The position numbers and the translations under genes are program-made. The notes beneath the pieces are model-generated. The model was not told the origin of the DNA and did no database searches. It worked only from the letters and a program-made list of their open reading frames with translations. Below, one piece after another: positions 32,984 to 40,949 of a DNA stretch of 41,488 nt; positions within the stretch are counted from its first letter, which is position 1, and the number at the start of each line of letters is the position of its first letter. Location: contig JAGKWS010000022.1 of NCBI GenBank assembly GCA_021151685.1, positions 1 to 41,488 on the forward strand, in the 5' to 3' direction. The DNA is from Chitinophagaceae bacterium. Lineage in GTDB: Bacteria > Bacteroidota > Bacteroidia > Chitinophagales > Chitinophagaceae.

Positions 32984-33315
32984 TGTTTTGATAAAGATAA
33001 TATGACGAATTGATCTTTAATAACACTAAGACCTCAAAATGGCTAAGGAATGCACTTCACTACCAGGTACAGGAGCGTTTTGCAAGACTTGTAAATGACT
33101 TCAAGCAAATTTGAAAGCCACAAAGGCCAATAGTACCATTTAAAAATAAAAATTGTAGAGCAACACGGAGACTTTGTGGCCATAGTTTCGGCTATGAATA
33201 TTTATATTACATTCTAATCACATTTTTGCACCCTTTATAGAAAAGAAATTTTTTATCAAATTTTGAACTCAAACTGGGTATATACCATTTTGCACAAATA
33301 TCCAATTCAAATGGT
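32984..33315. other. Intergenic region with inverted CACAAAG element
   Basis: About 330 bases, AT-rich at both ends. It contains GCCACAAAG (33117-33125) and the opposite-strand copy CTTTGTGGC (33172-33180), plus a small CATAG/CTATG hairpin at 33181-33196. TATCTTTA at 32992-32999 on the minus strand is a near-consensus -7 box for the VOC gene. No gene is apparent. Confidence 0.5.
33117..33180. repeat. Inverted CACAAAG element
   Basis: Nine-base arms GCCACAAAG and CTTTGTGGC, 46 bases apart, carry the same CCACAAAG word as the tandem repeat at 20097-20342, here in opposite orientations. Confidence 0.45.
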
Positions 33316-35163
33316 TTATAGAATTTTCTTACCCCTCATTGCATCTTTCAGGGCACCTTCCATTACACGCTCGGCATAGGGGCGCGATATTTCATTCAAC
33401 TTCTCGGTTTCCAGTTGAATTTTGTCTTTATCCCTTGCGGCAATGGCATTATTCAGGACTTCTATTTGTGTGCGCGTAGCCTGTACTTCATCATCGGTAA
33501 TGGCATCGGCATACTTGCTCAGAAATTTTTCGGTGGTATCCAGCATTTGCTGTGCCTCGGTGGTGGCTTCTACCAAAGCCCGTACACCTATATCTTCTTT
33601 GGCATGTGTAAGGCTATCCAGCAGCATGTTTTCCACCTCCTCATCGGTAAGACCGTACTGCGGCTTCACATCTATTGTTTGCACTACCCCGCTACGCAGC
33701 TCTGTAGCACTTACACGCAATATACCATCGGCATCTATCAGAAAGGTTACCTCTACCTTGGGCAGGCCCGCAGGCATGGCAGGTATGCCCGTCAGGTTGA
33801 ATTCGGCCAATTTGCGATTATCTTTTACCAAGTCGCGTTCGCCCTGATAGACGGAAATCCTCATACCGCTTTGTCCGTCCTTCTGTGTAGTGTACTGTCT
33901 GCTGGCTTTATTGGGTATTTTAGAGTTTCTGGGTATCAGCACATCCATCAATCCGCCCATGGTTTCTATACCCAACGATAGTGGCGTAACATCCAGCAGC
34001 AGCATTTCGGTATTTTTTCCGGCCAGTATGTCGGCCTGTACGGCTGCACCCAACGCCACTACTTCGTCGGGGTTCAGCTTGTCGTACACTTCTTTACCAA
34101 AGAATTGTTTCACGCTTTCTTTTACCAATGGTACACGGGTACTACCGCCTACCATTACTACTGCATCTATTTGGGGGGTAGTAAGCCCGGCATCGCTCAG
34201 GGCATTGGCGCAGGCGGTAATAGTACGGGCTACCAGTGGTAGTATCAGTTTTTCAAAATCGGCCCTATCAATTTGCAGCTTCATGCCTGCTACCTCTGTT
34301 TCAAACTGTGCATTTGTAGTCAGGTGTTTTTTTGCTTCTTCGGCCGTTACACGTAGTTGCTGCATCAGCAGCTTATTGGTGTTATCGGCATTGTGTACGT
34401 TAGCCCAGTGCTCTGCCAGTAGCCTGTCCATATCATCGCCCCCAAGGTAAGTATCGCCATTGGTAGACAAAACCTCGAAAATGCCATTACTGATAGATAG
34501 TATCGAAATATCGAATGTGCCACCACCAAGGTCGTACACGGCTATAGTACTTTCTTCGTTGCTGCCTGCACCTATGCCATAGGCAAGGCTGGCTGCTGTT
34601 GGTTCGTTTATGATGCGCAGTACATCCAGCCCTGCCAGTCGGCCGGCATCGCGCGTGGCTTGCCGCTGTGCATCGTTAAAGTAGGCTGGCACTGTAATAA
34701 CAGCCTTGGTAATGGTGGTTTTCAGTATATGCTCGGCCCGCGCCTTCAGCTCTCGCAGTATACAAGACGACAACTCTATGGGTGAATAAAATTTATCGCC
34801 AATCTGAATTTTTACCAACGAGTCGGTATCGTCGTCTATTACATTGTAGGCAAAGAAACCAGCGTGGTCTTTTACATCTTTGTACGACTTGCCCATAAGT
34901 CTCTTTACTGAATAGATGGTTCTGGCAGGGTCGGTCAGCAACATTTCTCTTGCTTGTGTACCCACTACGGTATTGCCATATTCATCAAAATGCACAATTG
35001 ATGGTACCAATGTCAATCCGTCCGTTTCGCGCAGTGCCAATGGTTGCCGTGTGTCATTGCGCACTATTGCTATCAAACTATTGGTGGTACCAAGGTCTAT
35101 ACCCACTATTATCTCTTCTGTCTGTAAACTGCCCGTTGCTATGTTGATGGCTACTTTGCCCAT
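33316..35163 (-). CDS. hscA: Hsp70-family Fe-S assembly chaperone HscA
   Basis: A 615-residue Hsp70 from the ATG at 35163. The ATPase domain (about 18-380) has GIDLGTTNSL, YDLGGGTFDISIL, and MVGGSTRVPLV; the substrate-binding domain begins DVTPLSLGIETMGG. HscA is favoured over DnaK because of the short extension before GIDLGTTNSL, the segment RTIYSVKRLMGKSYKD, LVPSIVHF, and a short C-terminus without the Gly-rich tail ending in EEVD-like residues. HscA works with HscB to release Fe-S clusters from IscU. Neither hscB nor iscU is nearby, so the call rests on sequence alone. Confidence 0.85.
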   Translation of the reverse strand: MGKVAINIATGSLQTEEIIVGIDLGTTNSLIAIVRNDTRQPLALRETDGLTLVPSIVHFDEYGNTVVGTQAREMLLTDPARTIYSVKRLMGKSYKDVKDHAGFFAYNVIDDDTDSLVKIQIGDKFYSPIELSSCILRELKARAEHILKTTITKAVITVPAYFNDAQRQATRDAGRLAGLDVLRIINEPTAASLAYGIGAGSNEESTIAVYDLGGGTFDISILSISNGIFEVLSTNGDTYLGGDDMDRLLAEHWANVHNADNTNKLLMQQLRVTAEEAKKHLTTNAQFETEVAGMKLQIDRADFEKLILPLVARTITACANALSDAGLTTPQIDAVVMVGGSTRVPLVKESVKQFFGKEVYDKLNPDEVVALGAAVQADILAGKNTEMLLLDVTPLSLGIETMGGLMDVLIPRNSKIPNKASRQYTTQKDGQSGMRISVYQGERDLVKDNRKLAEFNLTGIPAMPAGLPKVEVTFLIDADGILRVSATELRSGVVQTIDVKPQYGLTDEEVENMLLDSLTHAKEDIGVRALVEATTEAQQMLDTTEKFLSKYADAITDDEVQATRTQIEVLNNAIAARDKDKIQLETEKLNEISRPYAERVMEGALKDAMRGKKIL

Positions 35164-35182
35164 AATCTCTTCTTTGTGGGTG

Positions 35183-35190
35183 CAAATGTA
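35183..35190 (-). promoter_or_regulatory. Candidate -7 box of hscA
   Basis: TACATTTG followed by CA on the minus strand matches TAnnTTTG, 19 bases upstream of the ATG. No clear -33 TTG. Confidence 0.4.
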
Positions 35191-35250
35191 GTGCAAGCCT
35201 TGTAGTTATAGTCTATAGATGTATTGCCAACTATGGTGGTGGCAGTTAAA

Positions 35251-35288
35251 ACAACGAGCGGCAGTGTTATTGCACTGCCGCTCGTTGT
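35251..35288 (-). terminator. Strong intrinsic terminator of the arginase-family gene
   Basis: A perfect 16-bp stem: 35251-35266 pairs with 35273-35288 around TTATTG. On the minus strand it is followed by TTTT. It begins 14 bases after the stop of the gene at 35302-36432 and insulates hscA. Confidence 0.85.
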
Positions 35289-35301
35289 AAAATTATTTTT
35301 T

Positions 35302-36432
35302 CTAAGAAAGACGCTCCATCTCGCGTAGCAAACGCTCTGGCAACTCGCCACTACAGGCTATCTGGTAGTCTTTGTAAGAGCAGGGCATTAATGCACCTTG
35401 TGGCAAGCGCACATACCAGCGATTGTTATATTTATTTTTCACAAATGCGGTATCTATACCTTCTATCGTGATGTAAAATTCCAACAATGCCTCGGCACCA
35501 TCGGCAATTCCTTTTTTTCTTGTCTGGCAACCATCAGCATAGTACCACGCCATTTGGGCTATGAGGCGGGCCGTCATATCGTTGGTGTCATTGGTTTCGT
35601 CGTAGCCATATATGCCAAAAGACGATAGCTTGTCGGCCAAACCGGCAAACTGAGCCATCATACAAGCCTCCTCGCCATCCAGTCCATTAGGCGATCCCTT
35701 TGTATTGGCCGGTGCATCGCAATAGCGTACGGCCGTCATGTCGAAACTCATGATGTTGCTTCGGCGCACCACAGGTTCTATCTCGTCATAGTCCTCACGC
35801 AGTTTGGCCAACCTGTACAGGTCGAAACTCAGCTTGTTGAGGGTATCTACCATGGCTGGGTGCGAGTAGTATATTTGAAATGCAAGATGATTGTAGTGGC
35901 TGATGTGGTTGGGCGTTTCCGTGAGCATTTCCATCAGAAAACCTTTGTCCGACGGGCCTTCTGTTTCGTCAAGGTCTATCAGCATATCTACCACAGTGGC
36001 TACTGCTGTTTCATTATTTCGTTTGTACACCTCATATTGCTGCAACATCAGGTCGTGCCCACCACCTATTATAATGGCTGTTTTGCCTGCATTATGTACT
36101 TCTTGCAGCACCGCCACCAATGCCGACCGTGTATCGGCCGGTGTAGCACCGGGCCTTATATCGCCAAGATCGGCAATGGTTACCTTGTCGTGCCAGTGGT
36201 ACATTTGGTAGAAATACTTTCGCACCTTGTCGGGCCCGGTTCCGTATTCGCTTTTTCGGTTGGCCCCCCACCAGTCGGCACAACCCACCAGTACCATATC
36301 GGCCGCAGCAAGGTCGAAACCGTCTTGTTCCGGCCTCATAATTGCAGCACCAATTTGTATTTTTTCGTAATAGCCTTCCGGTATTCTGTCCAGAAAATGA
36401 CTGTCTTTCAGAAATATATGCAGATCGTTCAT
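35302..36432 (-). CDS. Arginase/formimidoylglutamase-family protein
   Basis: A 376-residue ureohydrolase-fold protein. The family segments are recognisable: IIGGGHDLML at 121-130 (metal-ligand His126 kept), ATVVDMLIDLDE at 145-156 in place of the usual DAHxD, and MSFDMTAVRYCDAP at 228-241 in place of SFDxDxxDP. Thus several of the classical manganese ligands appear changed. Bacteroidota proteins of this type are often annotated as formimidoylglutamase, but no hut genes are present here, so substrate and catalysis are uncertain. It is monocistronic with a strong terminator. TACTTTTA at 36458-36451, one mismatch from consensus, is the best -7 candidate. Confidence 0.8.
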   Translation of the reverse strand: MNDLHIFLKDSHFLDRIPEGYYEKIQIGAAIMRPEQDGFDLAAADMVLVGCADWWGANRKSEYGTGPDKVRKYFYQMYHWHDKVTIADLGDIRPGATPADTRSALVAVLQEVHNAGKTAIIIGGGHDLMLQQYEVYKRNNETAVATVVDMLIDLDETEGPSDKGFLMEMLTETPNHISHYNHLAFQIYYSHPAMVDTLNKLSFDLYRLAKLREDYDEIEPVVRRSNIMSFDMTAVRYCDAPANTKGSPNGLDGEEACMMAQFAGLADKLSSFGIYGYDETNDTNDMTARLIAQMAWYYADGCQTRKKGIADGAEALLEFYITIEGIDTAFVKNKYNNRWYVRLPQGALMPCSYKDYQIACSGELPERLLREMERLS

Positions 36433-36577
36433 TGTATGCGATTTGGGGGTTAAAAGTACATAAATGTTCCCTCAGTTTTTGTTGATTGCCGGTTCTCTTT
36501 ACTGATGTGTAGCCATTGCTCTAATGTTAAAATGCTTTTGACTTTTGGGCAATGGGGTAAATAACCACCGTTTTGTT

Positions 36578-36585
36578 TACTTTTG
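36578..36585 (+). promoter_or_regulatory. Candidate -7 box of ftsX
   Basis: TACTTTTG matches TAnnTTTG, 51 bases upstream of the ftsX ATG. No TTG at proper -33 distance. Confidence 0.3.
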
Positions 36586-36636
36586 GGGAACGCACATTTT
36601 TGTGTGTTTTTTGCTATTATACAGGCAACACTCCAC

Positions 36637-37488
36637 ATGAGCAAAAAAGGAAAACCAACATATTTTAACGCCATTATGGGCGTGGCCCTTGTACTCTTTC
36701 TGTTGGGTATACTGGGTTGGGTTGTTATAAATGGTCGGGCACTTACGCGTGCATTCAAAGAAGACCTGGAGATAAATGTAGACTTTCATGACAATGTAAG
36801 CGATGCCAACATTGCCAAAATGAAGTCTATACTGGACAAGCAACCTTTTGTGCTGAAGACCCGCGTTATAACAAGAGAAGAGGCTGCGGCGATGCAAAGT
36901 CAGGTAGAGGGTAGCAATATAGTAGAGTTTCTTGGTTACAACCCATTATTTGCATCCATTACCATGAAGCTGGATGAAGGGTACGTAAATACCGACAGCT
37001 TGCAAAAAATACGGGCCTTTATTATGCAGAGCAATATAGTGCGCGATGTTAACTGGCCACATATGGTTGTAGACCAAATGCACAGCAATTTCCGCAAGAT
37101 AGGTATTGTACTTGCCGGCTTGTCGGCCATACTGCTTATAGTAGTTATCTTTCTGATAGACAATACAGTAAGGTTGGCTATGTTTAGCGATAGGTTTATT
37201 ATAAAAACCATGCAAATGGTGGGGGCTACACAGTCTTTCATTACCCGTCCGTTCGATATACGTGCGCTCATCAATGGGCTTACCAGTGGTGTAATAGCTG
37301 TGCTGGGTCTGTGGCTGGTGATGTCTTTTGCCAGGGCACAGTTGCCAGTACTCAATTTGCTGAGCGATTCTGGCCTGCTTGCCATTCTTATTGTTAGTAT
37401 GCTATTGCTTGGGGTAATCATTACTATGGTCAGTACACATAGGTCTGTGGTAAAATACCTGAAGATGCATGTTGATGATCTCTATTGA
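36637..37488 (+). CDS. ftsX: Cell division protein FtsX
   Basis: FtsX is the membrane subunit of the FtsEX complex, which activates peptidoglycan hydrolases at the division site. From the ATG at 36637 it has 283 residues; the 18 extra residues of the longer frame are not conserved. Helix 1 is at about residues 13-33 (IMGVALVLFLLGILGWVVI). A periplasmic loop (about 35-155) is followed by three helices: KIGIVLAGLSAILLIVVIFLI, LTSGVIAVLGLWLVMSF, and LLAILIVSMLLLGVIITMV. VRLAMFSDRFIIKTMQMVGAT is the cytoplasmic motif characteristic of FtsX. ftsE is elsewhere, as usual in this phylum. A DUF3098 gene follows 39 bases on. Confidence 0.94.
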   Translation: MSKKGKPTYFNAIMGVALVLFLLGILGWVVINGRALTRAFKEDLEINVDFHDNVSDANIAKMKSILDKQPFVLKTRVITREEAAAMQSQVEGSNIVEFLGYNPLFASITMKLDEGYVNTDSLQKIRAFIMQSNIVRDVNWPHMVVDQMHSNFRKIGIVLAGLSAILLIVVIFLIDNTVRLAMFSDRFIIKTMQMVGATQSFITRPFDIRALINGLTSGVIAVLGLWLVMSFARAQLPVLNLLSDSGLLAILIVSMLLLGVIITMVSTHRSVVKYLKMHVDDLY

Positions 37489-37504
37489 TTTTTCATTACT
37501 TTTG
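37472..37504 (+). promoter_or_regulatory. Promoter within the end of ftsX for the DUF3098 gene
   Basis: TTG at 37472-37474, a 22-base spacer and TACTTTTG at 37497-37504 match the consensus and would give a 17-base leader. The downstream gene may therefore be transcribed both with ftsX and alone. Confidence 0.45.
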
Positions 37505-37527
37505 ACCATATAATATAACAGTCTGCG

Positions 37528-37839
37528 ATGTCTGCCACAAAATCATCTACCCCACGTACCCCATTTGGCGGTGCAGCAAAGGGAGCCACCAATACACAGG
37601 TATTTCTATTCGATAAAGAAAACTATCGCTGGATGCTTATAGGGTTGGGAGTTATTTTCCTTTCCTTCTTCCTAATGTCTGGCGGCAAGGCACCGAGCCC
37701 CGACCAGTTTAATTATGATGAAATATACAGCTTCCGTCGCATTACGCTTGCGCCAGTATTGTTGTTGATAGGGTTTGGCATAGAGGCTTACGCCATTATG
37801 AAGCGGCCCAAAAGCAATGATACTACCAAGGAAGTGTAG
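37528..37839 (+). CDS. DUF3098 family membrane protein
   Basis: A 103-residue protein with a disordered Ser/Thr/Pro N-terminus, then two membrane helices: YRWMLIGLGVIFLSFFLMSGG (about 33-53) and RRITLAPVLLLIGFGIEAYAIMK (about 70-92). The short loop APSPDQFNYDEIYSF between them is typical of the Bacteroidota DUF3098 family, commonly encoded straight after ftsX, as here. It is probably a small inner-membrane partner in division or envelope synthesis, but the role is unproven. A strong terminator follows. Confidence 0.88.
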   Translation: MSATKSSTPRTPFGGAAKGATNTQVFLFDKENYRWMLIGLGVIFLSFFLMSGGKAPSPDQFNYDEIYSFRRITLAPVLLLIGFGIEAYAIMKRPKSNDTTKEV

Positions 37840-37869
37840 TTGCTTTAGGCGTTTTTTTTAATATTATGT

Positions 37870-37900
37870 GGGGCAATCTTCAGATTTGCCCCTTTTTTTT
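37870..37900 (+). terminator. Intrinsic terminator of the ftsX-DUF3098 unit
   Basis: GGGGCA-ATCT pairs with AGAT-TGCCCC, with one bulged T and a two-base tip, followed by eight or more T. Confidence 0.85.
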
Positions 37901-37938
37901 ACACTACTGCATTGTGCTGTAATATCCATTGACCTGAA

Positions 37939-38036
37939 AATACGGCATAGAAAAGTTTCTTCAGCACAGGGGCGCACTAAGGTAGCACAAGGGGCACAAA
38001 GGTTTTCAGTAGATTGTAAGGCCACAAAGCCCCATG
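37939..38036. repeat. Intergenic dispersed repeat (AATACGGCATAG / CACAAGG type)
   Basis: AATACGGCATAG (37939-37950) heads a copy of the element also seen at 13750, followed by GCACAAGGGGCACAAAGG (like the tandem units at 20097-20342) and CCACAAAGCCCC. Shared words tie the three loci into one repeat family. Confidence 0.6.
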
Positions 38037-38095
38037 TGTTGCTTGCACAAATATCAAGCCCCAATGTAATAGTGGGTGGTAGCCAACTGTCTCGT

Positions 38096-38128
38096 ACAAA
38101 AAAAATGCCTCCGGTTGATGGAGGCATT
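38096..38128 (-). terminator. Intrinsic terminator of carA
   Basis: AATGCCTCC (38104-38112) pairs with GGAGGCATT (38120-38128) around GGTTGAT. The minus strand continues with a run of about eight T. It lies about 20 bases past the carA stop. Confidence 0.88.
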
Positions 38129-38149
38129 GTAATAATATGAATGTAGATA

Positions 38150-39259
38150 CTACATCTGTTTGCGAATCATATCTAAAAAATCATCGAACAGGTAGCGCGA
38201 ATCGTGTGGGCCTGGTGTAGCTTCGGGGTGGTACTGTACCGAAAATGCTGGTTTGTCGGTAAGGCGAATACCTTCAATAGAGCCATCGTTGAGGTTCAGA
38301 TGGGTGATCTCTACATTGGGGCATGCACGAACGGCATCGGGGTCTACGCCAAAACCATGGTTTTGAGTAGTAATCTCGGATTTTCCGGTAATAAGATTTT
38401 TTACCGGATGATTGATGCCGCGATGGCCGTGGTGCATTTTGAAGGTAGAAATACCATTGGCCAGAGCCAGTAATTGATGCCCGAGACAAATACCAAACAA
38501 GGGTTTGCCGGTAGCCAACAAATCTTTTACAGTATCTACTGCGTAGCTCATAGATGCCGGGTCGCCGGGGCCGTTAGATATAAAGTATCCATGCGGATTA
38601 AACGCAATTAACTCGCCAGAAGATGTTTTGGCCGGAAATACTTTCAAATAAGTACCACGGTCGGCAAGACACTTCAATATGTTGATTTTCACCCCGTAGT
38701 CCATCACTGCTATACGTATCGGCGCATCGGGGTTGCCTATATGATAGGCTTCTGTGGTAGAAATCTGAGACGACAGTTCGAGTCCAGCCATATCTGGCAC
38801 ATCGGCCAGGGCTGCTGTAAGCGCAGTAGTATCGGAATGCTCGGTAGAAATGATACAGTTCATGGCACCCTTGTTGCGTATATGCTGCACTAATGCCCGT
38901 GTGTCTACGTCGTATATGGCAACTATGTTATTTTTTATGAGATAGTTTTCGAGGCTATCATCGGCCACCATACGCGAATATTTGTAGGATACATTCTTAC
39001 AAATAAGTGCACTGATTTTTACCGAATCACTTTCTATATCATCATTTTTCACACCATAGTTGCCTACGTAGGCGTTATTCATAATGAGTACCTGACCGGT
39101 GTAAGAGGGGTCTGTAAACACCTCCTGATAACCAGTCATACCTGTATTGAAACATATTTCGCCACCAGCAGTGCCCCTGGCACCAAAAGATTTGCCTGCG
39201 AAACAAGTACCATCCTGCAGCATAAGCCATGCAGGAACTATAGATTGTGAGTGAGTCAT
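38150..39259 (-). CDS. carA: Carbamoyl-phosphate synthase small subunit
   Basis: CarA is the glutaminase subunit that supplies ammonia to CarB for carbamoyl phosphate, used in pyrimidine and arginine synthesis. From the ATG at 39259 it has 369 residues. The N-terminal domain has AWLMLQDGTCFAGKSFG and FNTGMTGYQEVFTDPSYTGQ. The class I amidotransferase domain has SNGPGDP, the nucleophile Cys in FGICLGHQLLALA, and the His/Glu of VQYHPEATPGPHDS. The first 24 residues of the longer frame lie across the promoter. carB is not adjacent, although the pair is often together; it must lie elsewhere. Confidence 0.95.
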   Translation of the reverse strand: MTHSQSIVPAWLMLQDGTCFAGKSFGARGTAGGEICFNTGMTGYQEVFTDPSYTGQVLIMNNAYVGNYGVKNDDIESDSVKISALICKNVSYKYSRMVADDSLENYLIKNNIVAIYDVDTRALVQHIRNKGAMNCIISTEHSDTTALTAALADVPDMAGLELSSQISTTEAYHIGNPDAPIRIAVMDYGVKINILKCLADRGTYLKVFPAKTSSGELIAFNPHGYFISNGPGDPASMSYAVDTVKDLLATGKPLFGICLGHQLLALANGISTFKMHHGHRGINHPVKNLITGKSEITTQNHGFGVDPDAVRACPNVEITHLNLNDGSIEGIRLTDKPAFSVQYHPEATPGPHDSRYLFDDFLDMIRKQM

Positions 39260-39276
39260 TGAAAAAACAAATTGCG

Positions 39277-39284
39277 CAAAGGTA
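39277..39284 (-). promoter_or_regulatory. Candidate -7 box of carA
   Basis: TACCTTTG followed by CG on the minus strand matches TAnnTTTG, 17 bases before the carA ATG. It falls between prfC and carA, so carA can be transcribed independently. Confidence 0.45.
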
Positions 39285-39356
39285 AGGCCAAACGAGCGTA
39301 AAACAGAGAAAAACGAACATTGTACAAGCAAAATTTCGTTAACTCTCCTTCTGCTT

Positions 39357-40949
39357 TTATTTTGCCATTGCTGTTTTAAATTCTGAAGTAAAATGGAATT
39401 CTATTTTCGGATTATTCTGTCGTTCTGTGTTCAGGAACCATTCGCTCTGAGCAAGGTATACCAGATTGCCATCCTTGTCCTCCATCACATTGCTCTGCTT
39501 GTAGCGCACAAAGTCTTCTATAGCTTTTTTGTCGCCGGTTATCCAGCAGGCTTTGTAAAAAGATAGAGGTTGAAAAGCACATGATGCACCATACTCCTGC
39601 AAGAGGCGGTATTGTATCACTTCGAACTGAAGTTCGCCCACGCAACCAATAATTTTGCGGTTGCCCCCATGCTGGGTAAACAACTGGGCAACCCCTTCGT
39701 CGGTAAGCTGTTGTACCCCTTTTTCCAGTTGCTTGGTTTTCATCGGGTCTTTGTTTACCAACTCCTTAAATATCTCTGGAGAGAATGTGGGTATACCTGT
39801 AAACTGCATCATTTCGCCCTCGGTAAGGGTATCTCCTATTTTGAAGTTGCCAGTGTCGAAAAGGCCAACTACATCGCCGGGAAAGGCTTCTTCTATCACA
39901 TCTTTTTCGCGTGCCATAAACGAGTATGGATTGCTGAAACGTACATCTTTTTCTAATCTTGTATGTTTGTAATAGGTATTACGTGCAAAACGACCGGAAC
40001 AAACACGCAGGAAGGCAATTCTATCGCGGTGGCGAGGGTCCAGATTGGCGTGTATCTTGAAGATAAAGCCGGTAAACTTGTTTTCTGTAGGTTCTACCCT
40101 GCGTTTGTCGGTATTACGGGCCTGTGGCGTTGGTGCCACGCGAATGAAGGTATCTAACAATTCCTTTACCCCAAAGTTGTTGACCGCACTACCAAAAAAC
40201 ACCGGCGAAATTTGGCCAGACAGGTATTTATCTACATCCAGCGCACCATATACGCCTTGCAGCAGCTCCACATCTTCGCGTAATTGGGCGGCATCGCGGT
40301 CGCCTACCCGCTCGTCCAGCACGGTATCGTTAATGTCTTCGATGGGTATTGTATTGTCTTCGGTAGCTTTTTGGTTGGCGGTAAACAGGTTCAGGCTACT
40401 ATCGTACAGGTTGTATACTCCTTTGAACTCCTTACCCATATTGATGGGCCACGAAAGCGGGTGCAGGCTTAGTTTCAGCTCTTTTTCTATTTCGTCCAGC
40501 AGGTCGAATGGCATTTTACCATCGCGGTCCAGCTTGTTTACAAAAACAATGATTGGCGTATCGCGCATGCGGCACACCTCTACCAGTTTGCGGGTTTGTT
40601 CTTCCACACCGTTTACGCTGTCTATTACCAATATCACGCTGTCTACGGCCGTAAGGGTGCGGTATGTATCTTCGGCAAAGTCTTTGTGACCGGGTGTATC
40701 CAGCAGATTAATGAGTGTATCGTTGTAGGCAAAACTCATTACCGATGTAGCCACCGATATACCTCTTTGCCGCTCTATTTCCATAAAGTCGGACGTGGCA
40801 TGTTTTTTTATTTTGTTGCTTTTTACGGCTCCTGCCACCTGTATAGCACCGCCAAATAGCAGCAGTTTCTCGGTAAGCGTAGTTTTACCGGCATCGGGGT
40901 GCGAAATGATAGCGAAAGTGCGCCTTACGGCTATTTCTTTTTCGTTCAT
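39357..40949 (-). CDS. prfC: Peptide chain release factor 3
   Basis: RF3 is the GTPase that recycles RF1 and RF2 from ribosomes after peptide release. From the ATG at 40949 it has 530 residues, essentially the length of the E. coli protein. G1 is SHPDAGKTTLTEKLL, switch I and II contain RQRGISVATSVMSF and DTPGHKDFAEDTYRTL, and G4 is NKLDRDG. FGGAIQVAGAVK after G1 is characteristic of RF3 rather than EF-G. The C-terminal part VGELQFEVIQYRL and EYGA completes the fold. The longer frame to 41012 runs through the -7 box. It precedes carA on the same strand, 97 bases apart. Confidence 0.96.
   Translation of the reverse strand: MNEKEIAVRRTFAIISHPDAGKTTLTEKLLLFGGAIQVAGAVKSNKIKKHATSDFMEIERQRGISVATSVMSFAYNDTLINLLDTPGHKDFAEDTYRTLTAVDSVILVIDSVNGVEEQTRKLVEVCRMRDTPIIVFVNKLDRDGKMPFDLLDEIEKELKLSLHPLSWPINMGKEFKGVYNLYDSSLNLFTANQKATEDNTIPIEDINDTVLDERVGDRDAAQLREDVELLQGVYGALDVDKYLSGQISPVFFGSAVNNFGVKELLDTFIRVAPTPQARNTDKRRVEPTENKFTGFIFKIHANLDPRHRDRIAFLRVCSGRFARNTYYKHTRLEKDVRFSNPYSFMAREKDVIEEAFPGDVVGLFDTGNFKIGDTLTEGEMMQFTGIPTFSPEIFKELVNKDPMKTKQLEKGVQQLTDEGVAQLFTQHGGNRKIIGCVGELQFEVIQYRLLQEYGASCAFQPLSFYKACWITGDKKAIEDFVRYKQSNVMEDKDGNLVYLAQSEWFLNTERQNNPKIEFHFTSEFKTAMAK

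Larger units (their letters stand above)
37840..38149. other. Intergenic region between convergent DUF3098 gene and carA
   Basis: About 310 bases: terminators at 37870-37900 (+) and 38096-38128 (-) flank a copy of the AATACGGCATAG/CACAAGG-type repeat (37939-38036). The plus-strand open frame across it has no protein signature. Confidence 0.6.

Noticed and set aside
33316..35163. Identification as dnaK
   Set aside because: Lacks the Gly-rich C-terminal tail of DnaK and carries HscA-like SVKRLMG and LVPSIVHF segments, so hscA fits better.
37868..38140. 90-residue plus-strand frame between the DUF3098 gene and carA
   Set aside because: It begins inside one terminator, crosses a repeat and ends past the carA terminator, with no protein signature.
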